DNA from: an uncultured Gemella sp.
GTDB lineage: Bacteria; Bacillota; Bacilli; Staphylococcales; Gemellaceae
Direction of reading: 5' to 3'
Length of the DNA stretch: 5,006 bases
Assembly (NCBI GenBank): GCA_927911745.1
Contig: CAKMQF010000151.1
Coordinates: 1-5,006 of the forward strand
The notes beneath the pieces are model-generated. The model saw only the letters and a program-made list of their open reading frames with translations. It was not told the origin of the DNA and did not search any database. This document shows, one piece after another, positions 1 through 4,711 of the stretch. The number at the start of each line of letters is the position of its first letter. Positions within the stretch are counted from its first letter, which is position 1. The position numbers were made by a program, and so were the translations under genes.

Positions 1-362
1 TGATAATACAGTAGAAATAACTTGTACTTCGTTTCTAAATCCATCTTCAAATAATGGTCTAATCGGTCTAATCGATTAAACGTGCAGCTAGAGTTGCTTC
101 TGTTCCTGGACGTCCTTCTCTACGTAAAAATTCCTCCTGGAATTTTTCCCTACTGCATCACATTTTTTTCTTCATAGTTAACTGTTAACGGGAAGAAATC
201 AACATCTTTTGCTTCTTTTGAGGCAACAGCTGTTGTTAATACAACAGTATCTCCGTATTTTACTACTACTGCTGCGTTAGCTTGGCGAGCCATTTCGCCT
301 AGTTCAACTGTTAATGTTTTTCCAGCCCATTGTGTTGTATAAACTTTTTTATCTTGAAACAT
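1..362 (-). CDS. pnp: Polyribonucleotide nucleotidyltransferase (PNPase), N-terminal part, apparent frameshifts, runs off left edge
   Basis: PNPase is a phosphorolytic 3'-5' exoribonuclease that works as a trimer in RNA decay. The first 65 or so codons read the first RNase PH domain cleanly ([37 protein letters not shown]). The uninterrupted frame then stops at 150-152, but the protein plainly continues in shifted frames: AVGKIPGG, then [20 protein letters not shown] (the RNA-binding FFRR-loop region of the family), then [19 protein letters not shown] to the edge. Five extra single bases explain this: one T in the run 163-169, C159, one C in 148-150, one T at 131-132 and one A at 70-71. Removing them gives about 119 continuous residues of a protein usually near 700. 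The start is ATG at 360-362, with GAAAGGA 7 nt upstream. The gene has its own promoter. It is not directly preceded by rpsO, as it often is elsewhere. Identity is near certain; whether the frameshifts are real is doubtful. Confidence 0.93.
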
Positions 363-369
363 GTTTATT

Positions 370-376
370 TCCTTTC
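370..376 (-). promoter_or_regulatory. Ribosome binding site of pnp
   Basis: GAAAGGA on the minus strand lies 7 nt upstream of the ATG at 362-360. It supports this start for PNPase. Confidence 0.7.
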
Positions 377-412
377 AATATTTTCTTAAACTTTATATAA
401 ATCGACTACCTT

Positions 413-440
413 ATTATATCATGAATGCTAGTATTTACAA
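413..440 (-). promoter_or_regulatory. Sigma-A-type promoter of pnp
   Basis: On the minus strand a TTGTAA -35 element (435-440) is followed after 16 nt by a perfect TATAAT -10 element (413-418). Transcription would start near 406, giving a leader of about 44 nt before the pnp ATG. The promoter begins immediately after the T-tract of the terminator of the preceding gene, so pnp looks like the start of its own transcription unit. Confidence 0.75.
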
Positions 441-442
441 AG

Positions 443-492
443 AAAAAAAACGAAAACATAGTAGAAATAACTTTGATTTCTCTATATTTTCG
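443..492 (-). terminator. Intrinsic terminator downstream of the Na/Pi symporter gene
   Basis: Read on the minus strand, arms at 475-492 and 451-468 pair as CGAAAA/TTTTCG, ATAG/CTAT and AGAAAT/ATTTCT, with one mismatch and one bulged base, around a short loop. A run of eight T follows (443-450). There is no T-tract on the plus strand, so it acts in the minus direction. It lies about 110 nt beyond the stop codon at 602, which leaves an unusually long, AT-rich 3' untranslated region, and directly in front of the pnp promoter. Confidence 0.85.
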
Positions 493-601
493 TTTATTAA
501 TTTCTAAACTAATTGTAATTGATATAGTTTATATAAAACTAATATTATTAACAACATAATAACAAATAATATAATATATATTTTTTGTTTATTTGACATA
601 A
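493..601. other. AT-rich intergenic segment, no gene seen
   Basis: About 110 nt of nearly pure A/T lie between the stop of the Na/Pi gene and its terminator. I see no open frame with a ribosome binding site and no strong hairpin, only weak TAGTTT/AAACTA inverted repeats expected in such sequence. It is probably the 3' untranslated region of the transporter mRNA. Confidence 0.5.
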
Positions 602-2236
602 TTATAAATGACCTTGAATCTCTTTTTCTAGAATATTTCTAGTGTGTTCACAAACACGAGTAAAGTGTTGGATTAAATCCATAAACACTACTCCCGCTGG
701 AATTTCACAAATTCCATCTTTCATACGTTGAGTATGTTGTTTTCGTGCATTTTTTTCAAGTGCATAAATATTTTCACAAGCTGCTAACGCTGCACCTGCT
801 AATGCTATGTTGTTTTCTTCTAGTGATTTTATAGTTTTTAAAATTACATCATTACAAAGATCATACATTTCTTGAACTTCTGCTTTTGCAGCATCAGAAA
901 ACTTCAGTTTTTTTCTAATTTGATAATCTACTGATAACACTATATCTCTAGCATGGTCACCAATTCTTTCAACATCACGAGTTCCATCTAATAATGTTGA
1001 AGCAATTAAACCTTCTTTTGGACTTAATTTTTCCCTGAATAATAGAGTTAAGTAATCTGTCATCTGCTCGTCGAAATTGTTTATTGCATCTTCATAAGTT
1101 TCACCTTTTTCACGTAATTGTTCATCACGATTCATAAAGTATTCTACTGAGTTACGTAAACTTTTTTTAGATAAAACTAACATTTCTACAAATTCTTTTT
1201 GCACTTGTCCTAATGCAACCGCAGGAGCACTTGCAATAAGTGATTTATCAAGATATTGTGTACTGTATTTGATTTGCTCATCTTCACCTGGAATAATTTT
1301 TGTTACAATAACTACTAATAGACTAATGAATGGGAATTGTAATATTGTATTTAAAATATTAAATGTACCATGTGCTGATGCAATAGTCATTTTTGGTTCT
1401 AAACCTAGTGTTGTTTCTAAATATTGAATAAAAGCGCCATAAGGTACTAACGCTATTAAACAGATAATAGTACCGATAACGTTAAATAATACGTGTGATG
1501 CTGCTACACGTTTTGCAGCAATATTACTTCCAACCATAGCTAATGCAGCTGTTGTAATCGCTGTTCCGATATTATCTCCAAATAATACTGGTAATGCCCC
1601 TTGTAAACTTAAAGCACCATCTGCATACAGGTTTTGTAGAATCGCAATAGTCGCTGCAGATGATTGAATTAATACTGTTAAAAATGTACCTACTCCTACC
1701 CCTACTACCGCGCTATCATTAATATGCGTTAAGATATTTTGGAACCAAGCCATATCTCTCATAGGTCCCATTGCTGTAGACATCATTTTTAAGGCGTAAA
1801 AAATTCCCCCAAATCCAAAAATTACACGACCAATATTATTTACAACTTTAGCACGAGTAAAGAATAAAAATGCTGCTCCTAAGAATAATAAAGGTAGCGC
1901 ATATTTAGATATATTAAATCCGATAATGAATGATGTTAATGTTGTTCCGATATTAGAACCCATAACAATAGCAATTGCTTGTTTCGTTTTTAATAATCCA
2001 GCTCCTACTAAACTTATAGTAATTACGATTGTTCCTGTACTTGATTGAATAAGTATCGTAACTATAATTCCGGCTAAGACAGCCATAAGTGGTTTAGATG
2101 TGTATTTATCTAAAACATATCGCATTTTCTCCCCGGCTATTAATTGAAGTCCGTCCCCCATGTATTTAATACTGAATAGGAATAAACCAAGACCTCCTAA
2201 AAAAGAAAATAAAATTTCTTGCCAAAGTGCTGACAC
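602..2236 (-). CDS. Na+/phosphate cotransporter family protein with C-terminal PhoU-like domain
   Basis: This is a predicted membrane symporter that takes up inorganic phosphate with sodium (Na/Pi cotransporter II family, bacterial NptA/YjbB type). The 544 residues show the family's inverted repeat: QSSTGT (64-69) followed by GSNIGTT (93-99), then QSSAAT (191-196) followed by GDNIGTA (220-226). The hydrophobic core covers roughly residues 5-315. From about 345 to 540 the chain is hydrophilic and helical, with ERIGDHARD (423-431), a motif typical of PhoU domains that bind metal and regulate phosphate transport. The length suits a full transporter-PhoU fusion. The start is GTG (2234-2236), chosen because AGGAGG (2245-2250) lies 8 nt upstream. 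It has its own promoter and terminator, so it is probably monocistronic. No pst or pho genes are nearby. Phosphate as substrate comes from family knowledge; export instead of import, as reported for some YjbB-like proteins, cannot be excluded. Confidence 0.92.
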   Translation of the reverse strand: MSALWQEILFSFLGGLGLFLFSIKYMGDGLQLIAGEKMRYVLDKYTSKPLMAVLAGIIVTILIQSSTGTIVITISLVGAGLLKTKQAIAIVMGSNIGTTLTSFIIGFNISKYALPLLFLGAAFLFFTRAKVVNNIGRVIFGFGGIFYALKMMSTAMGPMRDMAWFQNILTHINDSAVVGVGVGTFLTVLIQSSAATIAILQNLYADGALSLQGALPVLFGDNIGTAITTAALAMVGSNIAAKRVAASHVLFNVIGTIICLIALVPYGAFIQYLETTLGLEPKMTIASAHGTFNILNTILQFPFISLLVVIVTKIIPGEDEQIKYSTQYLDKSLIASAPAVALGQVQKEFVEMLVLSKKSLRNSVEYFMNRDEQLREKGETYEDAINNFDEQMTDYLTLLFREKLSPKEGLIASTLLDGTRDVERIGDHARDIVLSVDYQIRKKLKFSDAAKAEVQEMYDLCNDVILKTIKSLEENNIALAGAALAACENIYALEKNARKQHTQRMKDGICEIPAGVVFMDLIQHFTRVCEHTRNILEKEIQGHL

Positions 2237-2244
2237 TTTTTTGT

Positions 2245-2250
2245 CCTCCT
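2245..2250 (-). promoter_or_regulatory. Ribosome binding site fixing the GTG start of the Na/Pi gene
   Basis: AGGAGG on the minus strand sits 8 nt before GTG (2236-2234). The strong site at ideal spacing supports the non-ATG start. Confidence 0.85.
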
Positions 2251-2260
2251 AGTATATGTT

Positions 2261-2280
2261 GCGTGTATCATGTAACACAC
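2261..2280. promoter_or_regulatory. Imperfect 20-bp palindrome at the transcription start of the Na/Pi gene (possible operator)
   Basis: The segment is symmetrical about CATG: the core reads GTGT, two bases, CATG, two bases, ACAC, with outer G and C also matching. It begins near the predicted start site (about 2280) and lies between the -10 element and the ribosome binding site, a position where a bound repressor would block transcription. I cannot assign it to a known regulator. It could also be a weak RNA hairpin or chance. Confidence 0.4.
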
Positions 2281-2286
2281 AAGTAA

Positions 2287-2316
2287 ATTTTACCATATAA
2301 ATTTTAAAAAGTACAA
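2287..2316 (-). promoter_or_regulatory. Putative extended -10 promoter of the Na/Pi gene
   Basis: On the minus strand TAAAAT (2287-2292) is preceded by TGG, giving an extended -10 (TGnTAAAAT). A weak TTGTAC (2311-2316) stands 18 nt upstream. The start site would be near 2280, about 44 nt before the GTG codon. The poor -35 fits a promoter that relies on the extended -10 or on an activator. Confidence 0.55.
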
Positions 2317-2410
2317 CAAAAATCTAAAATAAGAATATTAAAATATTATTGCGAATGTTTACATTAATTACATAAAAATTACTCATATGACACTAATATT
2401 TTTGTAAAAC

Positions 2411-2441
2411 AAAAAAAGGCATCTACATAAATGTAAATACC
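2411..2441 (-). terminator. Intrinsic terminator of the rplU-prp-rpmA operon
   Basis: Read on the minus strand, GGTATTTACAT (2431-2441) pairs with ATGTAGATGCC (2418-2428), an 11-bp stem with two G-U pairs and a very tight loop (two bases, or four if the last pair opens). Seven T follow (2411-2417). It begins 18 nt after the rpmA stop. A T-run also borders the other side on the plus strand, so it could work in both directions, though no gene faces it from the left. Confidence 0.88.
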
Positions 2442-2458
2442 TCTTTTTATTATGCTTA

Positions 2459-2743
2459 TTAAGCTTGTGGATAAACAGAAACTTTTTTACGGCTACGTCC
2501 GTATCTTTCGAAACGTACAACTCCGTCAACTAGTGAGAATAGTGTATCATCTCCACCTTTTCCTACGTTAGTTCCTGGCCAAATTTTTGTTCCACGTTGT
2601 CTGTATAAGATAGAACCTGCAGTTACGTACTGACCATCAGCTCTTTTAGCACCTAAACGTTTTGATTCAGAGTCACGTCCGTTTTTAGTAGAACCTACCC
2701 CTTTTTTAGATGCGAAGAATTGTAAATTTAATTGTAACATCAT
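2459..2743 (-). CDS. rpmA: 50S ribosomal protein L27, precursor with cleavable N-terminal extension
   Basis: L27 is a large-subunit protein whose N-terminal tail reaches the peptidyl transferase centre. The 94 residues carry the whole family sequence: [44 protein letters not shown] and [17 protein letters not shown]. The N-terminus [10 protein letters not shown] before SKKG is the Bacillota extension, known in Staphylococcus aureus to be cut after FFA by the protease Prp. That enzyme is encoded immediately upstream, with 2 nt between the genes. Two ATG codons stand in tandem (2741-2743 and 2738-2740). GAGGTG (2752-2757), inside the end of prp, is 8 nt from the first and 11 nt from the second. 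Spacing favours the first, while the usual family N-terminus (MLxLNLQFFA) favours the second. The small change KIWPG, where many relatives have KIYPG, is a local variant. Identification is certain. Confidence 0.98.
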   Translation of the reverse strand: MMLQLNLQFFASKKGVGSTKNGRDSESKRLGAKRADGQYVTAGSILYRQRGTKIWPGTNVGKGGDDTLFSLVDGVVRFERYGRSRKKVSVYPQA

Positions 2744-2745
2744 GT

Positions 2746-3075
2746 CTATTTCACCTCTCTTACTTCAATAGTTATATAATCTGAATAATTTTCTTCAATT
2801 GTTTTTAATGCAACTAACATTGCATTCAGTAGAAGTTGCTCTTTATCTGTAGATTGTAACGATCTATATGTTAAGTGTCCAGTTACATCTTCATTAGCCG
2901 AAATGTCAAATTGAACATCTTCATCTAGTTCATCTACTGCATTTATTAAACCGAATACTACAGCAGAAACACCTGCACAAACTATATCTGAACCGTGTTC
3001 AGCATAATCAGCATGTCCATCAACTGTTACTTGTTTAATAACTTCAACTTCTTTTACGATTTCCACCTTAATCAT
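2746..3075 (-). CDS. prp: Prp, cysteine protease that processes the L27 N-terminus
   Basis: This is the ribosomal-processing cysteine protease (YsxB/DUF464 family), which cuts the N-terminal extension from L27. The 109 residues are a normal length. The conserved pair GHA (His21) and DIVCAG (Cys33) matches the catalytic histidine and cysteine known from S. aureus Prp, and [10 protein letters not shown] follows as the usual helix. The gene sits between rplU and rpmA, 2 nt from each, the standard Bacillota arrangement, which places enzyme and substrate on one mRNA. I see no Shine-Dalgarno before the ATG (3073-3075): the preceding bases are the AT-rich end of rplU (AAAATTAACGCTTAATC). Translation therefore probably depends on ribosomes finishing rplU, which would keep the enzyme scarce relative to L21 and L27. 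Function rests on family knowledge and both catalytic residues being present. Confidence 0.95.
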   Translation of the reverse strand: MIKVEIVKEVEVIKQVTVDGHADYAEHGSDIVCAGVSAVVFGLINAVDELDEDVQFDISANEDVTGHLTYRSLQSTDKEQLLLNAMLVALKTIEENYSDYITIEVREVK

Positions 3076-3077
3076 GA

Positions 3078-3386
3078 TTAAGCGTTAATTTTTTCAACTA
3101 CTAATTTAGTGAAAGGTTGACGATGACCTAATTTACGGTGATTGTTCTTTTTAGGTTTGTATTTAAATACTGTGATTTTTTTACCTTTACCTTGAGCAAC
3201 TACTTTAGCTGTTACTGTCGCACCAGCTACTAAAGGAGCACCAACTTTTGTTGTTTCTCCACCTACTAATACTACTTCATCAAAAGTAACTGTAGAATCA
3301 ACTTCAGCTGCTAATTTCTCAACTAAGATTGTTTGTCCTTCTTCAACACGTAGTTGTTTCCCACCTGTTTTAATTACTGCGTACAT
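3078..3386 (-). CDS. rplU: 50S ribosomal protein L21
   Basis: L21 is a 23S rRNA-binding protein of the large subunit. The 102 residues are the usual full length. They start with [18 protein letters not shown] and contain the signature [19 protein letters not shown] near the C-terminus (about 76-94), rich in the basic residues that contact rRNA. The ATG (3384-3386) is preceded by a near-ideal AAGGAGGTG (3392-3400). It is the first gene of the rplU-prp-rpmA operon and is preceded by a structured leader, so its synthesis is probably controlled through that RNA. No anomalies are seen. Confidence 0.98.
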   Translation of the reverse strand: MYAVIKTGGKQLRVEEGQTILVEKLAAEVDSTVTFDEVVLVGGETTKVGAPLVAGATVTAKVVAQGKGKKITVFKYKPKKNNHRKLGHRQPFTKLVVEKINA

Positions 3387-3391
3387 ATCTG

Positions 3392-3400
3392 CACCTCCTT
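3392..3400 (-). promoter_or_regulatory. Strong ribosome binding site of rplU
   Basis: AAGGAGGTG on the minus strand is nearly the full complement of the 16S rRNA 3' end. It sits 5 nt before the ATG (3386-3384), as expected for a highly expressed ribosomal protein. Confidence 0.9.
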
Positions 3401-3494
3401 AAATATTTTTTACTAAGACTCGCCATATAAGGTGGATTTCTCTCTTGTTTACCTTACACGTGCGGTTGTAGTAGCTATTTAGGAGCTACACAAC
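3401..3494 (-). promoter_or_regulatory. Structured 5' leader of rplU (L21 leader-type regulatory RNA)
   Basis: The transcript between the predicted start (about 3494) and the rplU ribosome binding site can form two clear stems. Stem one pairs GTAGCT (3484-3489) with AGCTAC (3471-3476) around seven bases. Stem two is ten pairs long, CGTGTAAGGT (3451-3460) with ACCTTATATG (3424-3433), including two G-U pairs, around a purine-rich 17-nt loop. There is no T-run after either stem, so neither is a terminator. A conserved L21 leader is known upstream of rplU in Bacillota and is thought to mediate autoregulation. I assign it by position and shape; I could not score it against the Rfam model. Confidence 0.75.
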
Positions 3495-3500
3495 AATACA

Positions 3501-3529
3501 ATTCTAACACATATATACCATAACGTCAA
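3501..3529 (-). promoter_or_regulatory. Promoter of the rplU-prp-rpmA operon
   Basis: On the minus strand TTGACG (3524-3529) and TAGAAT (3501-3506) are separated by the ideal 17 nt. The -10 is also preceded by TGT, making an extended -10 (TGnTAGAAT). Each hexamer differs from consensus at one position. The start site would be near 3494. This is a strong sigma-A promoter, as expected for ribosomal genes. Confidence 0.9.
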
Positions 3530-3560
3530 CTATATTGATAACTTTTCTTACTTTTTTTTC

Positions 3561-3604
3561 AAAAAATTAAATCAGTAAACAATATTTCTAATGCTTACTG
3601 ATTT
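3561..3604 (-). terminator. Intrinsic terminator of yidC
   Basis: Read on the minus strand, AAATCAGTAAGCA (3592-3604) pairs with TGTTTACTGATTT (3569-3581): 13 pairs with one G-U, around a 10-nt loop. AA and six T follow (3561-3566). It begins 7 nt after the yidC stop codon and ends about 30 nt before the -35 element of the ribosomal operon, so the two transcription units are well separated. Confidence 0.88.
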
Positions 3605-3610
3605 ATTTAA

Positions 3611-4495
3611 CTATTTACGTTTTTTCTTATTAGAAACTAATGTAACTTTTTCAGGGTCAAAAGCTTGTTTCTTTTGTTTTTCCGGTTTATACGGCGGATA
3701 TAAAGCATGTCCTAGGTATGTTTGGAATATCATGAATAATCCCCCAACGATATAATACACGGCTACTGCTCCAGCTACGATGAATGAGAAACCTGCAATC
3801 ATTACAGGTGATATCCATTGTATCATTTGCATTTGTTCAGCTCCAGGTTGCCCAGGTTGCACAGTTTGTGGCATCATTTTTATACTTAATTTTGTTTGAA
3901 TAGCATAAACTATGAACGCGATTATTGGCAATGTATATGAACGTGTACCAAGACTAAATACTCCTAGGAATGTTGAATCAACAATTCCTGCTGAATATAA
4001 TGGATTTGTTAGCGTGTAGAATATTGCCATTAAGAATGGCCAAGGTATAAGAATCGGTAAGCATCCACCTAAGCTTATAGGCATAGCATCATATTTTTTC
4101 ATGATAGCCATTTGTTCTCTTTGTAGTTCCATAAGTTCACTACGTGCTTGCATTTTTTCTTCATTAGAGATAGCTCTAGCTTCTTTTTCTTTAGCAGCTT
4201 GTTGTTTTTTCTGTACAACTTCTAACTCTGGACGAGCTAATTCTTGTCCTTTTCTTGCTTTATTTTGTACTTTATAGTTGTGTAGCATAAATGGAAGTAC
4301 TAATAATCTGATAATCAGTGTTATAATTACAATTGACCAACCCCAACTTCCTGTATACTCATAAATTTTTGCTAAAAATATATCCATCGGTTTTACGAAC
4401 GTTTCATAAAATGTGCCAGATCTGTCATATGCTGAACAACCTGACAATGTTACCATTCCAAGCAAACCTAATAAAATTGCTGATAGTTTTTTCAA
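3611..4495 (-). CDS. yidC: Membrane protein insertase YidC/Oxa1, lipoprotein type
   Basis: YidC inserts and folds proteins in the cytoplasmic membrane, alone or with SecYEG. The 294 residues begin with a lipoprotein signal ending in the lipobox LSGC (Cys20), typical of Gram-positive YidC (SpoIIIJ/YqjG, YidC1/2). The first core membrane segment (about 50-72) holds Arg63 in IIRLLVLP, matching the conserved groove arginine. Residues 75-135 form a charged, coiled-coil-like cytoplasmic loop. GGCLPILIPWPF (143-154) starts the next membrane segment, and further segments lie near 188-202 and 224-260. The C-terminus (270-294) is lysine-rich and may touch the ribosome. The start is TTG (4493-4495), chosen because AAGGAG (4504-4509) is 8 nt upstream and a stop lies two codons before. 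An ATG at 4500-4502 is out of frame. The gene is monocistronic. In many Bacillota yidC follows rnpA-rpmH; it does not here, so this may be a second paralogue. Confidence 0.94.
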   Translation of the reverse strand: MKKLSAILLGLLGMVTLSGCSAYDRSGTFYETFVKPMDIFLAKIYEYTGSWGWSIVIITLIIRLLVLPFMLHNYKVQNKARKGQELARPELEVVQKKQQAAKEKEARAISNEEKMQARSELMELQREQMAIMKKYDAMPISLGGCLPILIPWPFLMAIFYTLTNPLYSAGIVDSTFLGVFSLGTRSYTLPIIAFIVYAIQTKLSIKMMPQTVQPGQPGAEQMQMIQWISPVMIAGFSFIVAGAVAVYYIVGGLFMIFQTYLGHALYPPYKPEKQKKQAFDPEKVTLVSNKKKRK

Positions 4496-4503
4496 ATTTC
4501 ATT

Positions 4504-4509
4504 CTCCTT
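4504..4509 (-). promoter_or_regulatory. Ribosome binding site deciding the TTG start of yidC
   Basis: AAGGAG lies 8 nt before TTG (4495-4493) but only 1 nt before an out-of-frame ATG (4502-4500). The spacing therefore selects the TTG, which reads directly into the lipoprotein signal MKKLSAILLG. Confidence 0.75.
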
Positions 4510-4535
4510 AAATTTTTATTTCTACTTTGTAACTA

Positions 4536-4551
4536 TAGTAAAATCTTACTA
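4536..4551. repeat. Perfect inverted repeat TAGTAA-N4-TTACTA in the yidC leader
   Basis: Two 6-bp arms flank AATC. A third TAGTAA half-site lies ten bases further on (4562-4567), and a fourth lies in the divergent promoter (4699-4704). The element is at about +10 to +25 of the predicted yidC transcript, so it could be a protein-binding site or a small RNA hairpin. Arms are AT-rich, so chance is possible. Confidence 0.45.
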
Positions 4552-4559
4552 ATATTATA
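4544..4559 (-). repeat. 16-bp shared element, copy in yidC leader
   Basis: TATAATATTAGTAAGA on the minus strand is identical to 4691-4706 on the plus strand. It contains the palindrome TAATATTA and one TAGTAA half-site. Here it lies just after the predicted yidC start site. Confidence 0.5.
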
Positions 4560-4567
4560 CCTAGTAA

Positions 4568-4596
4568 ATTATATCAGATATAAAAGAGGTAGTCAA
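4568..4596 (-). promoter_or_regulatory. Promoter of yidC
   Basis: On the minus strand TTGACT (4591-4596) and a perfect TATAAT (4568-4573) are separated by 17 nt, and TGA precedes the -10 (extended -10). The start site would be near 4561, giving a leader of about 65 nt. This is a strong sigma-A promoter. Confidence 0.92.
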
Positions 4597-4667
4597 ACTA
4601 TTGTTTAATTAAACTTCATTAAATTTATTAAAGTTACAAAAAATATATTTATAACGTTCAAATTTAA

Positions 4668-4696
4668 TTGACAGTTAGGAGAATTAGATATATAAT
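4668..4696 (+). promoter_or_regulatory. Full-consensus promoter of the divergent regulator gene
   Basis: TTGACA (4668-4673) and TATAAT (4691-4696) are both perfect and are 17 nt apart. The start site would be near 4703, only about 9 nt before the ATG at 4712. A perfect promoter on a regulator gene usually implies control by a repressor. Confidence 0.9.
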
Positions 4697-4706
4697 ATTA
4701 GTAAGA
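4691..4706 (+). repeat. 16-bp shared element, copy overlapping the regulator's -10 and start site
   Basis: TATAATATTAGTAAGA spans the -10 element and the predicted transcription start of the regulator. The second copy is inverted in the yidC leader at 4544-4559, about 130 bp away. The position suits an operator, probably for the regulator itself. Confidence 0.5.
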
Positions 4707-4711
4707 AAGGG

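Noticed and set aside
10..473. 14-bp direct match AGTAGAAATAACTT at 10-23 and 460-473
   Set aside because: One copy is pnp coding sequence (VISTV) and the other is part of a terminator stem. No further copies were seen, and chance is likely in such AT-rich sequence.
507..541. TAGTTT/AAACTA inverted repeats downstream of the Na/Pi gene
   Set aside because: Arms are only six or seven A/T-rich pairs with no T-tract; the clear terminator is the GC-closed stem at 451-492.
4500..4502. ATG as the start of yidC
   Set aside because: It is out of frame with the protein and only one base from the SD; the TTG at 4495 gives a proper signal peptide at normal spacing.
4554..4559. Second TATAAT downstream of the main yidC -10
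   Set aside because: It has no -35 element at suitable distance and no TGn extension, so it is unlikely to be an independent promoter.
4333..4608. 91-codon open frame on the plus strand
   Set aside because: It lies antisense to the start of yidC and its promoter, has low-complexity hydrophobic AT-rich content and no ribosome binding site or family resemblance. It is a shadow frame.
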